In this document: positions 47,277-59,311 of the stretch, one piece after another | Layout of the letters: every line of letters starts with the position of its first letter | Position numbering within the stretch: the stretch's first letter is position 1 | Source of the DNA: Daphnia carinata | Taxonomy: Eukaryota > Arthropoda > Branchiopoda > Diplostraca > Daphniidae | Direction of reading: 5' to 3' | Assembly: GCF_022539665.2 (NCBI RefSeq) | Contig: NC_081335.1 | Coordinates: forward strand, 5,208,001-5,272,000 | Length of the DNA: 64,000 nucleotides | The notes under the pieces: model-generated | Seen by the model: only the letters and a program-made list of their open reading frames with translations | What the model was told of the DNA's origin: nothing | The model's database searches: none | Made by a program: the position numbers and the translations under genes

Positions 47277-47733
47277 TCATCTTGGAGCTCCAGCAATTTG
47301 GTTTTCTACTGGATTGGCAAGGAAACCGCTACTCGGGATTCTGAAGACTGACACCAAAGCACGTTGGACGTCAGGACTAGCAAACTCTACATGATTTGAA
47401 AAGATATCGCGGTTGAGGTTAGATGGACGATTGCTGGTGCTTCCGATGGAAGAGGTTCCATTAGTAATGGAATCGACAGCGCCGGTCTGGCTGACTGGAC
47501 GGATGTATGATGTTGGCCGCTGGCTCTAATTCTATCCTTGGTTTTCCACGACAAATCCTGATGGGCTGGTGATCGTTGAAGTTTCAGTTGGCCGGCCATT
47601 GAAAGTATCAGTTGACACCATATGAAACACCTAAAATATCGATATAAGAAATGGAACTGATGTTTTAACGATAATTGCAGTATAGGAAAGTGGATAAATC
47701 AGTTGAGTTTACCAATGCGTTGAATATGGACAT
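47277..47733 (-). pseudogene. Broken paralogue of the small secreted protein at 52546-53055
   Basis: Exon 1 (47733-47713) encodes MSIFNAL and ends at GTAAAC. Exon 2 (47630-47277) starts after GATATTTTAG. This layout, including a 21-nt first exon in phase 0, copies the intact gene at 52546-53055. Similar segments are RPTETS (RPTESP in the intact copy), NQG (NQGQ), and SNHVEFASPDVQRALVSVF (PDQVNFAGADAHRAIASMF), then FLANPVENQIAG (LVSNPAGNQVAG). Two TAG codons follow NQG (about 47552-47560) and the C-terminus is truncated by TGA at 47277-47279. It is probably a pseudogene, unless the stops lie in an unrecognised intron. Confidence 0.7.
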
Positions 47734-48329
47734 AAGTATTTTTATTTCTGGCTTGCTTGCAGCTGAAATGAGATAGTAAACTGTTGGTCCATCCAAGGTC
47801 TCGCTCGAATTTTTACCAGAATATCTATTGTTGTAGTCTCAAGTGCGTAGCACCAACTGCTGTATTCTAGCTCTGCATGGGGGGTATGCGACATGAACCC
47901 CGTGACATCTAGCGCAGCATACAAAGCGCCCTCTACGTCGACTTCCACGACACCTGCGCCGCAAGCGTTTCACATGCTAGTGCCAAACGTAAAACCGGTT
48001 TTGTCTTGTTGTACTACGTCAGTGTTTTTTTTCCTTGAATAGAAAAACCACGATTTGTTTGGGTCTTTCCAGAGTGACGTCGAACGTCTTTTAAAGGATT
48101 GATTCGCAACAGAGAGATCGTACTATGTTATGGGTCATGGGTATAAATCTACGTTTTCCGCTACTGCTTTATTATACGGGTTGAAGCGAGATGAAAACAT
48201 TCCGTTGCTTTTTTGTGGCTTATTGTTAGTGGCATATGTTTACGATTCCTTTTATCGCTATTTACTTTTTAGAACAATTCACTTAACTTAGAACTACGAG
48301 GCATAATAAATTTTACTAAATAATCAAAA
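47734..48329. other. Intergenic region, no gene seen
   Basis: It contains the 5' flank of the broken secreted-protein copy and a moderately GC-rich patch (47870-47980). Open frames here lack any recognisable feature. Confidence 0.5.
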
Positions 48330-48401
48330 TAGCAGAGCGTGGTTTCGATCCACGGACCTCTGGGTTATGGGCCCAGCACGCTTCCGCTGCGCCACTCTGC
48401 T
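48330..48401 (-). tRNA. Initiator tRNA-Met (CAT)
   Basis: A 72-nt cloverleaf on the minus strand. The acceptor AGCAGAG pairs with CTCTGCT, leaving an A discriminator. The D arm is GGCGCAGCGGAAGC, the anticodon stem CTGGG/CCCAG encloses CCCATAA, and the T arm CGTGG/CCACG has loop ATCGAAA. The A1-U72 pair, three consecutive G-C pairs next to the anticodon loop, and A54/A60 in place of T/pyrimidine are the signature of eukaryotic initiator tRNA. No intron. It lies 122 bp downstream of the TopBP1 stop codon, on the same strand. Confidence 0.97.
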
Positions 48402-48522
48402 ATACTAACATCAGCATTTTTTCTGATTTAATATGTGTAATTTGTTTACCACCCTCCTTCATAAAACGTTATCAGTGTGAAAGAAGAACAGTTCACGGAA
48501 AAGATTAATAATTTTAGAACAA

Positions 48523-51500
48523 TTAAGAACTACTGAAAGGCATACTTGATAGATAAGGACGGAACACTGGCAAAACTGACTCACTCCATTGGAGCTTTTT
48601 GCCCACAGCAAGGACAAGACTCCTCAGATAGACGGGAGGGACGCAATATATGCCTTTACTGGCATACAAGGAAAGTGGAATCGTCTTAATTTCACGGTTT
48701 TCTAAAATGCAGAGATTGGTTTTGCTATCCTCTAATGCTGACCTAAAGCAGAAAAATGAACAGTGAAAGAATAGCTTTAAAAATGAATGGGTTTTCAGGT
48801 TTCCTAGAAATAAAATTCAACTTACCTTTGGGGAACCACCTCTCCTCCGCCTGCTTCAAGTAAACGCTGGAAAGAATCATTTTCATCGCCTAGATGAAGT
48901 GCGGCTGTGATGCCCTGGAACGGGCCGGCCGGGAAGTCTCGATCGCGATTGACGCGCCAATAATAAGCAGCCGCAGCAATTTTCGTTTCTTGCGTGGAGA
49001 TGGAATCATTGCACGTGGGATTGCCCCATTCGTATTTGCGTTCGTCAACCAAACGACCCATTTTTTCACTCTGGTACACCCAACCAGGATGAACGATCCA
49101 CTTACCGGCGGCTATCGAAGTTAACAGCTTCACTTTACACCTAAGTTTAGCAACGACAAGGTGAGTACATGCAGGATCGCACTGATTAGCCCTGACCACT
49201 GTTCCGCCTAAGATTTCAAGGATTTCTGTGCAACTGTCACGATCTTCTTGCGACATGCCTGAAAACATGATGCAATAAGCGGGAGCAACCGATTGGGATG
49301 CGATGGTCTCCTGCGTTTTGCTTAATTCAGTTCGCTTTTGCTTAAGTTCGACAGTTGTCGTAACTTTAAAAGTCGGTTGCGACATGTCTAAACATCCAGG
49401 GGCAATCATGTCGTCGTATTTTGTTACATAGTTGTAGCTAGTCGAGGGTATTTTATCCAAACATTCGTCCAAAAGAGATAAATTATCGTTATCAGTGAAA
49501 GACTCTTGATGTCTTTCTTTTTCAACTTCGGTCAAGCTGAAATGAGTATGCGACTCGCCATTTGTTTCATGAATTTCACAGACAGGAGAAAGCCAATCGC
49601 AATCGATAGAGCACGACGTTATATGGTTTAATGAAGATGGTAGATAATCAGATTCTTCTAAGAGGACATCAGCAGCTTCGCAATCGAGGATCCAATGAAT
49701 TGATACGAGTTTCTGTTGCCATTTTTTGACGTTCTGAATCGCCTCAGCCGAGATCGATTCACCTTGGAACACAAAATGCGTCACCTCTTTGCAGTGATCA
49801 GAGGAAACACGGCCATCCAGGGATTCAACAATTTTCATCATTTCAGCTCCTGCTAATTCAATATCCTCAAAGAAAATCACCACGTCCTGAAAAGGTGGTT
49901 GTCTTGGGACTACAGAAGCCGTGGCTTCTTTATTATCAGCAGCATTTCCAGCCGATAGGCTATCACGTAGTATTCGCTTGGTTAGATTATGGAAATATTC
50001 GTTGATTCCAGGGAAAATCTCGGTAGGATGAAGTTCATATGGTGATGCTGTAGTATCCACGGATTCATCCACACGGGGCGTCAAGCGGACTCGATTATCT
50101 AAAGCGTGTTTCCACATTTTTCGGGTTCCAGGTGAAGGATCCGGCTAGAAATAAAAAACAAAATATTTAGAACTGCACAGAAATATAAATTAAGACGTAC
50201 AGACGGGCAAAGTTACATTGAGTAAGCGTCCGTATGGAGTATCAGGTGTGAGCATATTACAAAGAGCTGGCCGGGGTTCAGGGGTTACATGTAAAGTATT
50301 TGTACCATTTGTTGAAGGGCGTAAATACGACGGAGTGTCACAGTTCGCCGATTCATTGATGATTGATTCCGTTGCCAAGCATCTGGAATTCTTGGTTACC
50401 ACTTGAGCTCGATTGTTTGAAGCAATGACGCCATTCATGGAATTGACAGAATATGTTTTCAGATTGTCAGATGTCAAAGTCAAATCGGATAGGATTGGAA
50501 GGAGCTTTGCAGATTCTTCTTCCTCTATTTGCTCTTTGATCAAAGGCTGCAAGGTAAACTGCATCTCGTCTAGAGAACCATCGATGTTCTCTATAGGTGG
50601 ATCATCGTTTGACGCTCCCTTTGTATCACTGAAATTGCAAAGGTTCTTGAATTCTGGGTGTAGGTAATCGGCTTCGGTTGCAGCACTTTTCAATCGCAGA
50701 CTCTGTGCTAGCCACTCGACTGTCACGACGTGTGGCTTATTTTCCAACTTCATCAATTGATCCCAATCCACTTTCACGGTTTCCCCGACGATAACATGTG
50801 ATATCGATGTATTAATGACGAAGGATCGGGCCAAGCCGGTATTTTTGAGAATCCGCCTTAACAATGAAAATTGATTTTAATGTTAGACTTTTAAAAATTT
50901 GCCACTATTCTATAGCATACCGAAGTTTCTCCAATTGGAAGCCACTGAAACCGCTAAGAAAAACTTTGTAATCTTTCAGAAATGGCCCTGCGTTAACAGA
51001 TTGAGTTAAATCCAAACAGTCCAGAGTTTTTTTTTGCAGAGAACCGTATCGCTGAGGCTCAGAGAATGAACACGGATACTCAAAAGCAGTTTCATTAATT
51101 GGTCGACATGTTTGCTGGTTTTCGTCAAAAATGGTAGTGTTCACGCTACTATCGCCGACATTCACAAAAGAATGACTATGGGCTCTCGGGGTAGAACAAT
51201 TGGAAGGCAGTGTGGTAGTCTCGTTTAGAGTGAAGCATTTCGGATCTACAGCGTAGCCTTTTTCTAACGAAGCTTGGATCCATTCTGGTTTGAGACAACG
51301 GATCTTCCATCGTCTCGCATGGCTGTACTTTTCTCCTTCGGCCAAGGTTATGATGAGAATATTCGTTTTACCTCTCTCGAGTTTAGCAGAGTATTCGCCA
51401 CCATTGGCTTGGACAATTTTCTTAATGGAATCACGCTCTTTGATCGAGACTTGTGAAGTAGACACTACACATCCATGGAAAATAGGGCAAATACAGCAGG

Positions 51501-52077
51501 CAAAGATAGGATCTGTTGCATGGATAATTTCTTCTAAATTTGCATCCCAAACGGCGTCGATCCACTCTGGAATCATTCTTGGGATTCGTTTCCCCACTGC
51601 TACTTTGAATTTCGGGCTAAAGTCGGCCACACTTTTGACAATGAGATGAGTGATGTTGACAGAAAGCTCTGGTGAGTAATTACCACCCAGGAATTGGATT
51701 TTCTCTTGAATTGACTTTTTCTCTTGTGAGGATAAACCTGTTGATGTTATCACTATCCTTTTCATGGCAAGACTGAAGACTGAGATTGAGACATCAGGAA
51801 GTGGTTCTTCATTGTTAATTATAGCCAACATATATTGGGGACCAACAACTTTGGAATTGCAACTTTTAAGAAATTCAAATACCAGGCCATCAAATGCAGT
51901 TAAAATGAAGAGATCTTTTCTGCAGGGCTCTAACTTCATACAATCTTCTTCCGTGATCCAATGAACATTGAATCCATGTTCTTTGCAGCATTTCTGGGCA
52001 AGAGCTAAGTTTTTTGGATAACTAGTTGAATTCTTGGGGATAACACAGAAGACATTTAGGTAAATCTTGCCATTCAT
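48523..52077 (-). CDS. TOPBP1: TopBP1/Mus101-like checkpoint scaffold, four exons
   Basis: Exons (minus strand): 52077-50921, 50856-50205, 50144-48826, 48742-48523; 1115 residues. TopBP1 is the multi-BRCT scaffold that binds phosphorylated partners in replication initiation and activates ATR at stalled forks. BRCT-like segments: BRCT0-1-2 at about 1-95, 105-185 (MKRIVITSTGL...PEWIDAVW) and 195-278 (PEWIQASLEKGY); a BRCT3-like domain at 369-460 (FLSGFSGFQLEKLR...HVVTVEWLAQS); BRCT6-like at 688-775; BRCT7-8 at about 890-975 (ILGGTVV...SIAAGKWIVHPGW) and 1008-1100. The GTRKMWKH motif precedes BRCT6. Exon 2 ends at a GTCTGT donor because the nearby GTACGT would break the frame. The usual BRCT4-5 pair of vertebrates is not evident, and the protein is shorter than human TopBP1 (about 1520). 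I could not place the ATR-activating segment. Confidence 0.92.
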
Positions 52078-52545
52078 CCTTAAATCTCTAAGCCCTTACT
52101 GTTTAAATTAACCAGCAACAATTAAAACATAATTTTAATGAATTCTTTTACAAGAAAGCTAACTGACAAAACATACTTTAGCATTTGAAACTTTCGATGG
52201 TAATGCTATTTACAGTGTGAAAGACCTAGTCTCCAGAGTCCAGAGTTAGTCCAGCATCCACTGCAGCCACGGAACGAGTGCATCTGATCATTGACAACGT
52301 AATAGCAACGATGACATAAGTCAACTGAACAACAACAGCTCACAGTCCCTTATGACTTAATTCGGTCGATGATGGCGCCACCACTTAAAATCCAGTTGAA
52401 ATCAAACCTATTATTTGTTTTACGACAAGGTAACTCAAAACGTAAACGATATGTTGCAAACAATGTATTGACGCCCATAGTGTTATTTATACAATGCATT
52501 AATCAGAAAAGTTCTGTATAATGGAGGAAACTGAAATTTAAAGAT
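52078..52545. other. Spacer between TopBP1 start and the secreted-protein stop
   Basis: It holds the TopBP1 promoter and 5' UTR and the 3' UTR of the downstream-oriented secreted-protein gene, both on the minus strand. On the minus strand AATAACA-like and AATGCATT sequences occur near 52480-52500, but no clear poly(A) signal was confirmed. Confidence 0.5.
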
Positions 52546-53055
52546 TCAAGATGAAACGGAGACGGCGGAGGCAGAAGCGGATATTCCACCTTGTGCTAGA
52601 TATCCAGTCGGAGCGAATCCAGCCACTTGATTCCCAGCAGGGTTAGAAACCAATCCGCCGTTGGGAACGATGAACATCGATGCGATTGCGCGATGAGCGT
52701 CAGCACCGGCGAAGTTCACCTGATCGGGAAACGCGTTGTCGTAGGCATAAGAAGGACGGGTGTTCCCTGCCGGATAAGATCCAGTAGCGACAGCCGGATC
52801 TGGGTAATAGCCAGTTCCAGATTGTCCGATAGGATAGGAGCTTGAATATTTCTGGCCTTGATTCCATCCTTGACGGACATCGACAGAATCAGCGGATTCA
52901 ACGGTGGTGGTAGATTTAATTGGCGATTCAGTTGGTCGGGCAACGACGGCGTAAATAGCCACGGAGAGTACCACCTGAACATTCGATGAAATTAGTAAAA
53001 AATTCATTAGTTATAGTAGAATAGACTAAGTTACCAAAGTATTCAAATGGATCAT
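52546..53055 (-). CDS. Small secreted Gly/Ser/Tyr/Ala-rich protein, two exons
   Basis: Exon 1 (53055-53035) encodes MIHLNTL; exon 2 (52974-52546) follows TTCAG; 149 residues in total. Together they form the signal peptide MIHLNTLVVLSVAIYAVVA, with likely cleavage before RPTESP. The mature part is low-complexity (NQGQKYSSSYPIGQ, GSYPAGNTRPSYAYD), with a more ordered block (FAGADAHRAIASMFIVPNGG, then NPAGNQVAGF) and an Ala/Ser tail. No cysteine lies in the mature part and no known domain was recognised. It may be a cuticle- or tissue-specific secreted protein. The conserved block is shared with the broken copy at 47277-47733. A TATA box and initiator lie directly upstream. Confidence 0.8.
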
Positions 53056-53082
53056 GATGAGATTGAGTGTAGGGCTCGAAGA

Positions 53083-53121
53083 AACTGATGCTCCATTCCA
53101 AAGTGCTCGTCGCGTTTTATA
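53083..53121 (-). promoter_or_regulatory. TATA box and arthropod initiator of the secreted-protein gene
   Basis: On the minus strand TATAAAA (53121-53115) is followed about 30 bp later by TCAGTT (53088-53083), matching the arthropod initiator consensus TCAGTY. This predicts a 5' UTR of only about 30 nt before ATG 53055. The spacing is what a focused core promoter requires. Confidence 0.75.
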
Positions 53122-54919
53122 TCGGTGTCTTGCACGCACAAAAAGGTGTTCCGTTGCGAGCGATTCGTCCACACCTGTTTTGCATAACTGGTTTGGGATT
53201 TCCCAAAGTCTTTGTTGGGTCTTTCCAGACTTACTTTTCTTGGCACAATCAAAGTGTTAGAGACTTCCGAGCATAAAAACATTCCCCAGGTATGACATGC
53301 CAGCTAATCAAATGCACAAGTCATGCAATCGTATCACTGTGAAATTGCACTCGAATTTGATGGGATTTCCCAACTTTCACGATTTAAATGAGTACAAATT
53401 TATTCACAGTGACACAATCTGGTTCGGACACCTTGAAATCTTATCGTGAAAAAAAGGCGCAATGAGACACGTTTAAAAAAAGAACCTAACGAACTGCAAT
53501 CGAATCGCCTTGCGACACTATGAGCGCTTAAGTGGATAATCTGATACTTAAACGCTTAACTTTTCATCTGAAGTAATCAAACCCATTTAAACATCCTGAA
53601 CTTATGGGTTAATTCATTAAAATCTCATGAGCAAGACTCTAATTCGCTTTAAAAGTAGCTAGATAAATCATGCTGCTCTTCTTGACAAGTTAAAGTAGGA
53701 ATAGTAAAAATAAAATTACCACCAAACGGGTCGTGGAAAATCAGCAAAACTGTCATGCGTCATGACTAATTTTATAAAAAAATCAAACAAAAGCATGAAG
53801 AAGAAAATGACAGGCGCAGGGATGGTGTAGTTATTGTATTCTACATGTGTAAAGGAGGACACGACGTTGTCATGTTGCCTCCAATACTGAAAAATAAAAC
53901 TAAATGCGGCGCTGTTAATCACAATGTCGTGTACAATAAGCGTAAGACAATACGTGTTTGATAGAATAATGTGTATTAAGAGACCACAAGTAGTCAATAA
54001 CATGAGCAGATTGGAGGCAAGGGCCTGCGATTCCGTACCAATTTACTTGGGCTTACACCACTAAGGGATAGCTAAGACAAGTAGCGAATATTACTAAGAG
54101 GAAGACTTACGCTTCAGCTGGAGAGGATGAGGTAGCGCTCGGAAGGGCGCTGAAGGTCTACACGAGATAGTTCTTCAAGGATCGACTAACTATTGCGAGT
54201 TGTCGATGGCTTCTTATATGTTAGCCATCGACCGTGAGAGTCATACGGGACAGTGTTAAAGGTTACGAGGCAATATCGGGCGGTATCGGACGATTTTGGG
54301 CGCAATGGAGAGGTATAGGCGGCAAATTCGGACGGTATCGGACGAATTTGGACGATAGCTAAAAATCGGTCGGGTGGCATTAGGCCGTTTCGGGCAATCT
54401 CAGACCAACTGAAATAAATCTATTTTTAGTCCGCGTGCCCGGACATGTCTTCCTTATTTTTATATTCTTAAGGGAGTTTTAAAACTAGGTTAGTAAATGA
54501 AGGCTCTGAGTAACAAGGGGCTACAGGTATAAGGTTCTAGTCTATTCGAGAGAGAAGGTAAGAAGGGACTTCGCTAGACGATTCGTTACACATGGTTCCC
54601 GTTTGTTTTGTTGGACAATTTGAAATATTTTTGGTGTTTTCCAAGAGAACTCCAGTCCACCAGCAGTGGATGTTGTGTAGCTATAGAAGGAGGACTTTCG
54701 AATCAAACGGGTAGAACGGGAACTGCGCAATTGGATTGGGATAAAGCTGATAATAATTGACTTCGTGAAGTGAAGCCGTTTAAAAAACAGACAAACATTA
54801 TTTCTCGATCATTCCTTCCAAACTTTTATGTTGAAACTTGTCTGTGTCGGTCCGTATTAGAAAAGACAACGATATCTGCTGCCTGGATTTTGATTATCTT
54901 CGCGATGAAGCATGAAGTA
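53122..54919. other. Intergenic region with one unassigned hydrophobic frame
   Basis: At 54003-53716 (minus) a 95-codon hydrophobic frame includes LLIHIILSNTYCLTLIVHDI and VIFFFMLLFDFFIKLVM. A TTTTTCAG acceptor lies inside it (about 53888) and GTAATTTT follows its end, so it may contain a real exon of a membrane protein, but no partner exons were found. A short patch at 54265-54375 repeats GGACGGTATCGGACGA-like words. Confidence 0.4.
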
Positions 54920-55954
54920 GGGTAAAAGCGCGAATTGGGACACAGTCCCGGTTCCTGCTAATTTGGGACCAAAAACATACATTTCGTCGCTTCACAAATG
55001 GTTTACTGATAGGGGTTCTTTTGGGACATCTTATAGGCGAATTATAAACTAAAAGGGGGGTTACGCAATTTATCAAAAGGGCAAAATTTAAAACATAACA
55101 ATATCCGAGAAAACGGTAATTGAAATCTATGCGTTTTGCTTGCGGTCGAAAAACCTAAACAGCGTATGATTTGTTAGCTGACATCTGGACGACACAGGAA
55201 ATTTCTAAGATAAAATTGAAGAAACCCATTAAATAATTATATCAAACAGTAGAGCAAGTTAAGTTCTACAGATTAAGTACAGGTCTGTCCCATTAAATGC
55301 TAGTATTATTCCAATATTACAAACCAGAAAAAAACCCCATTCTTGCTAATTTGGGACAGCCGACGCTAATTTAGGACACGGATATTTTCCAAAAAAAAAC
55401 AAAAAAACCTTTTTTTCAATATTTTTACATCAATCGACGCAGAATTCAAAAATAAATCGATTGATGTAGGATATTTATCCGTTTTTGCATCATTTTCATA
55501 GAAATAACGCAAAAATACTTTAGGGACTTAGAATCTAGTCTGGGTTCATCCACGCAGCTTTTTAAAAAAATTAATTTACATCCTTTCACTTTTTTTCGTA
55601 ACTTCAAAGCCAATAAACTTTTTACATTTTTAAAGGTAATTTCGTATTTTTTATTTCATTTTACCAGTTACTGAACGAGAAATTTTTCGGAAACTGTTGT
55701 CCCTTATTGGGACACAAGTTTATTTATAGCTTTTTTCAGAAATTTCAGTGGTTTTTCACGCTTTTCATGTTCCTTTTACTTGTCGTAGAAGACATTTGTT
55801 AATAAGTCATTGGTTTTAAGTAAAAAAAAAAAAAACGGTTTTGTTGTTCTCGACATAGCCCCATTTGATTGTGCTTTAAGCGAATGCGCTAATTCTGGAC
55901 ACTGTTTTCGAAGGGCATGGGCTGGCGGTAATTTTCATTTTTTATCTTACGAGT

Positions 55955-56022
55955 TGGCACAGTGGATGAATGCCTGGATGGTGGGACGGAGGTCTGAGGT
56001 TCAATTCTCAGCAGCTCATATA
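55955..56022 (+). other. tRNA-like module
   Basis: Contains an A-box-like TTGGCACAGTGG and a B-box-like GGTTCAATTCT with a T-arm stem CTGAG/CTCAG; acceptor ends GAGTTG/CAGCTC also pair. The anticodon region (about 55975-55990) is irregular, so it is not a functional tRNA, but a tRNA-derived or tRNA-mimicking sequence. Confidence 0.5.
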
Positions 56023-56203
56023 TAATCTTGTGTTTAATTAATACATTCGTTGTATTTAGGTACGATAGACGATGTCTGCCTATCATGTCTAATAAAATCC
56101 CGAATAAGTAACATTTTTGTCGGCATTTTGGGGTAACATTTAAAGTAAGAAGTATTTAGTATTTAGTATTTAGTATTTTAAAAAAGAAATTTTGTTACTA
56201 GAA

Positions 56204-56275
56204 GTTTGGTAGCTCAGAGGTAAAGCATTAGCCTCATGATAGTAAGGAATGCAGTTCAATCCCAGATAGAAGTTA
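56204..56275 (+). other. tRNA-like module
   Basis: GGTAGCTCAGAGGTAAAGCA is a good D-arm/A-box and GCAGTTCAATCCCAGA a B-box-like T arm, spaced as in tRNAs. Acceptor pairing is poor. It is likely a degenerate tRNA-derived repeat. Confidence 0.5.
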
Positions 56276-57203
56276 AACTAGATAGTTAATTTACAAAACG
56301 CTAGGAAACTACCATACAGCAGTAAACATATAGTGACGAAGTAAAAAATCCTCAATGAGTCTTTTTTCTGCAGTTTCTCTTACAAACTGCGATTCAAAAA
56401 TATCGCTTGAAATGTGAAAAAATCAAGAATGATGTAAAACAACAACGTAAAACAACAACAGCCACGGAGGGAAAATTTATATGAATCTATTAATCGCAAT
56501 ATTTGTTGATATTGCGTTAGTTGAAGATGTCTTTAGTGATTTCAAAATATCTCACAAATAGGGAAAAATTGCAAATCGAGTTAACTGAACTTTACATGTT
56601 GTGCACTGTCGTTATAGAACCATACCATTTGGTGTTAGCAATCCAACGTCTTACGACTATGCCACTCTTGATATATTGCAGCACAAAACTATAATAAGTC
56701 ATTTAGTATGTAGTGTGCTGTCCCAAATTAGCGTCATGGGAGCTTATGCAAAAAACACAAGACTTGCAATCACCGATTAGATGAATATTATAACATGATT
56801 TTCACTGAATATTCGACAACCATGTAGAGAAAACTTCAAACGAATCCATTGATCCTAATATTTTTGATATTGTGTTAGTGTAAGGTATCTTAAGTGATTA
56901 AAAAATATCTCACAAAAAATGGGAAAATTCAAAAATTTGAAAATGAAATTATAGTGCCTGGACAGTATAGAACCACAGTCCTATATTTTAGCAATCCGAC
57001 GTCTTACGACTATGCCATCTTGAGTGATTTTAAAAAATCTAACAAAAAATGGGAAAATAAGGAAATGAGGATTTAAAAAATTAAAAATAGTGACTTGACA
57101 TTATAGAACCCTTAACCTTTTGGTGTGGCAATCGAATGTCTTACGACTATGCCATGGTTCACCCAAACTATTTCAAAAGCATAACATGTCTTTGTGTATG
57201 TAG

Positions 57204-57665
57204 TGTAAGGAACGGCCAACCGTACTCTTTACATTTCCCACGCTTGCAACCCTTTTTTCCCCTCTTCCGCCAACAGGTCATCTGCCGATGGCTCTGGCCT
57301 TCAAACTTGTCACTTCTTCACATAGGTGTTACATTTACATGCAGAATATTTATTCCCGTTGGGACACTTAATCCTAAACGACCTTGCTTCTTCGTATAAA
57401 TGGTGTACTTTTTCCAGATTGCCAGCATTCCACTTTTAGTAATTCTACCGTGCAGTCTACTTTTTACTGCCAAGCAGTCTACTTTCAGTTGTCATCACAG
57501 CGAGTCTTCTTTTAAGTGCCATCTCTGTCAGACTGTCTCCGTAAGTTTCTTTTCGTCAATTATCAATTTGGTCTTTGTAAAAATACTCGAAAACAGTGCA
57601 ACAATACAGTTCATCATCGCTATCCAATAATTAAAAGTAAGGAATAGATTCATTTCGAACCTTAC
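57204..57665 (+). repeat. Left LTR of the nested element
   Basis: 462 bp, TG...CA termini. Compared with the right LTR it has a one-base difference in a T/C run near 57255 and substitutions near 57547-57563. Confidence 0.88.
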
Positions 57666-57783
57666 ATTTGGTGACAGTGAACCTCGAACCCCGAACGCCT
57701 GAAGAGACTTTTACCAGTGCCATCCTTAACGTTTAGCAATTCTATAGCGCCTTCTAGTCGGCAAACACTAATTTATTCACAGA

Positions 57784-58575
57784 ATGCAGAAATCTATCAA
57801 GATAAATACGACGTTGATTAAAACAGTTTGGAACGAAAAAATTACACGTCAATTGAAGAAATTTGGACAAATTTTGAGAGACATTTCTGCACGGCAGGCT
57901 GGCGTTGAAGTACCAGCAAAAATTCATGGAAATTCCATACTCAGCGAGAGACTAACTCCAGAAGATTCCAATATTACTACCACTGAAGCTCTTTTCATTC
58001 CAACAATTACACCTGAACTTCCAAAAACGATAGGAGATCAACCCTCAAATGACGTCTCAGCACTGCAGGAAGACGAATCATTCATTAAATGCGCTATCGT
58101 ATCGCGTAATCAAAAAGATTTAACAGCCCTGTCCTACTGCCAAAACGAAGATCAAGCCTTCCCCAAGAACATCAAGAGTAATATTGCCATTTCTTCAACC
58201 GAAGATTTTCAAACACAGTGCAACCGACGACGTAGCAATATCGAAGAAACTACCACTTCACAGAAAAACTCTTCATTCGAACCTACGGCTGTTCGTTCTA
58301 CTGCAACAACCACCCCATCTGCCGAGAATTTTGAACCACCTCACGCTCTTCCAACCAAATTCATTGCTAACCAAGCCGACGATCTTCCTGCCAATGCCTC
58401 CATGAATTCTATCATACAAAAATATTGCTCTAAATTCAAGAAACCAGAAGTAAGGTTCAGAGAAACAAAAGGCTGCTACAGCACTCAGAACTTCAATGAT
58501 CCAATAACTCGCCCGAGGCCCAATGCGAAGATAAAACTAACAGATTATCTTTATTACACCCTTTTTCTACACTAA
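57784..58575 (+). CDS. Gag-position frame of the LTR element, function unknown
   Basis: 263 codons, starting MQKSIKINTTLIKTVWNEK shortly after the primer-binding-site-like sequence. The product is Lys/Ser/Thr-rich, predicted soluble, without a CCHC zinc knuckle or protease motif. Its position suggests a Gag-derived protein. The rest of the interior (58576-59311) has stops in all frames and looks like eroded or unrelated filler. Confidence 0.5.
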   Translation: MQKSIKINTTLIKTVWNEKITRQLKKFGQILRDISARQAGVEVPAKIHGNSILSERLTPEDSNITTTEALFIPTITPELPKTIGDQPSNDVSALQEDESFIKCAIVSRNQKDLTALSYCQNEDQAFPKNIKSNIAISSTEDFQTQCNRRRSNIEETTTSQKNSSFEPTAVRSTATTTPSAENFEPPHALPTKFIANQADDLPANASMNSIIQKYCSKFKKPEVRFRETKGCYSTQNFNDPITRPRPNAKIKLTDYLYYTLFLH

Positions 58576-59311
58576 ATACTCGTACAACTTAACCAGCCCT
58601 CTCCAACAGCCGATTCCTGACCAATTATTCGACATCCTCATCGCACAACTCAACATAATTTACTATCGCCAACACGCTCCATCTGCACAAGTAACTGAAG
58701 ACCCATCAATGAAAGAAGATTTACCCATGGCCGGTTGAATATTGCACTTACTGTTTTAGAAGACTCTGCTAATACCTACACATTCTTTTCTTTACCCTTC
58801 CCTCAAGCCAACTTTACAGGTCTAATATCGCATTTGGTTATCATCGGTGCGCGCCAAAAAAAATGTACTAAAAATTATATTATCCTCCGCCAGCCGGAGC
58901 ACATCCCTCGTATCGACTGCAGCGACAGTGTGCTAAGAAATAGACGCTGTCCCAGTCACAAATCTCCCCTTTCTGATAGGCAAGGTGTTCTAGGTTTAGA
59001 CACCCCCCTGTCAGCCACAAGAGCTAACGAACTACAGAAGACGTCTGAATCCACCGAGATCACGTCAAGTTAAACGCTCAAGCAACTACGGACTTCTCAG
59101 CCCTGGACCTGGTTATGTTACAGACGTTTCTGGCATTACGGCTACCGGGTAGATGTTCGCATTCATGGACCTCTGGATTCTCGTCTGCTGCGAAACCCAC
59201 GTTCTCTTAAAAAAATTAAAAAAATGTCGCACCTTTGTTTGCCCGATCCAACATTGACCAAATATCTCTCTTTATAGATTGCGGGACGCAATCTTTCGGC
59301 CCGGAATGCTA

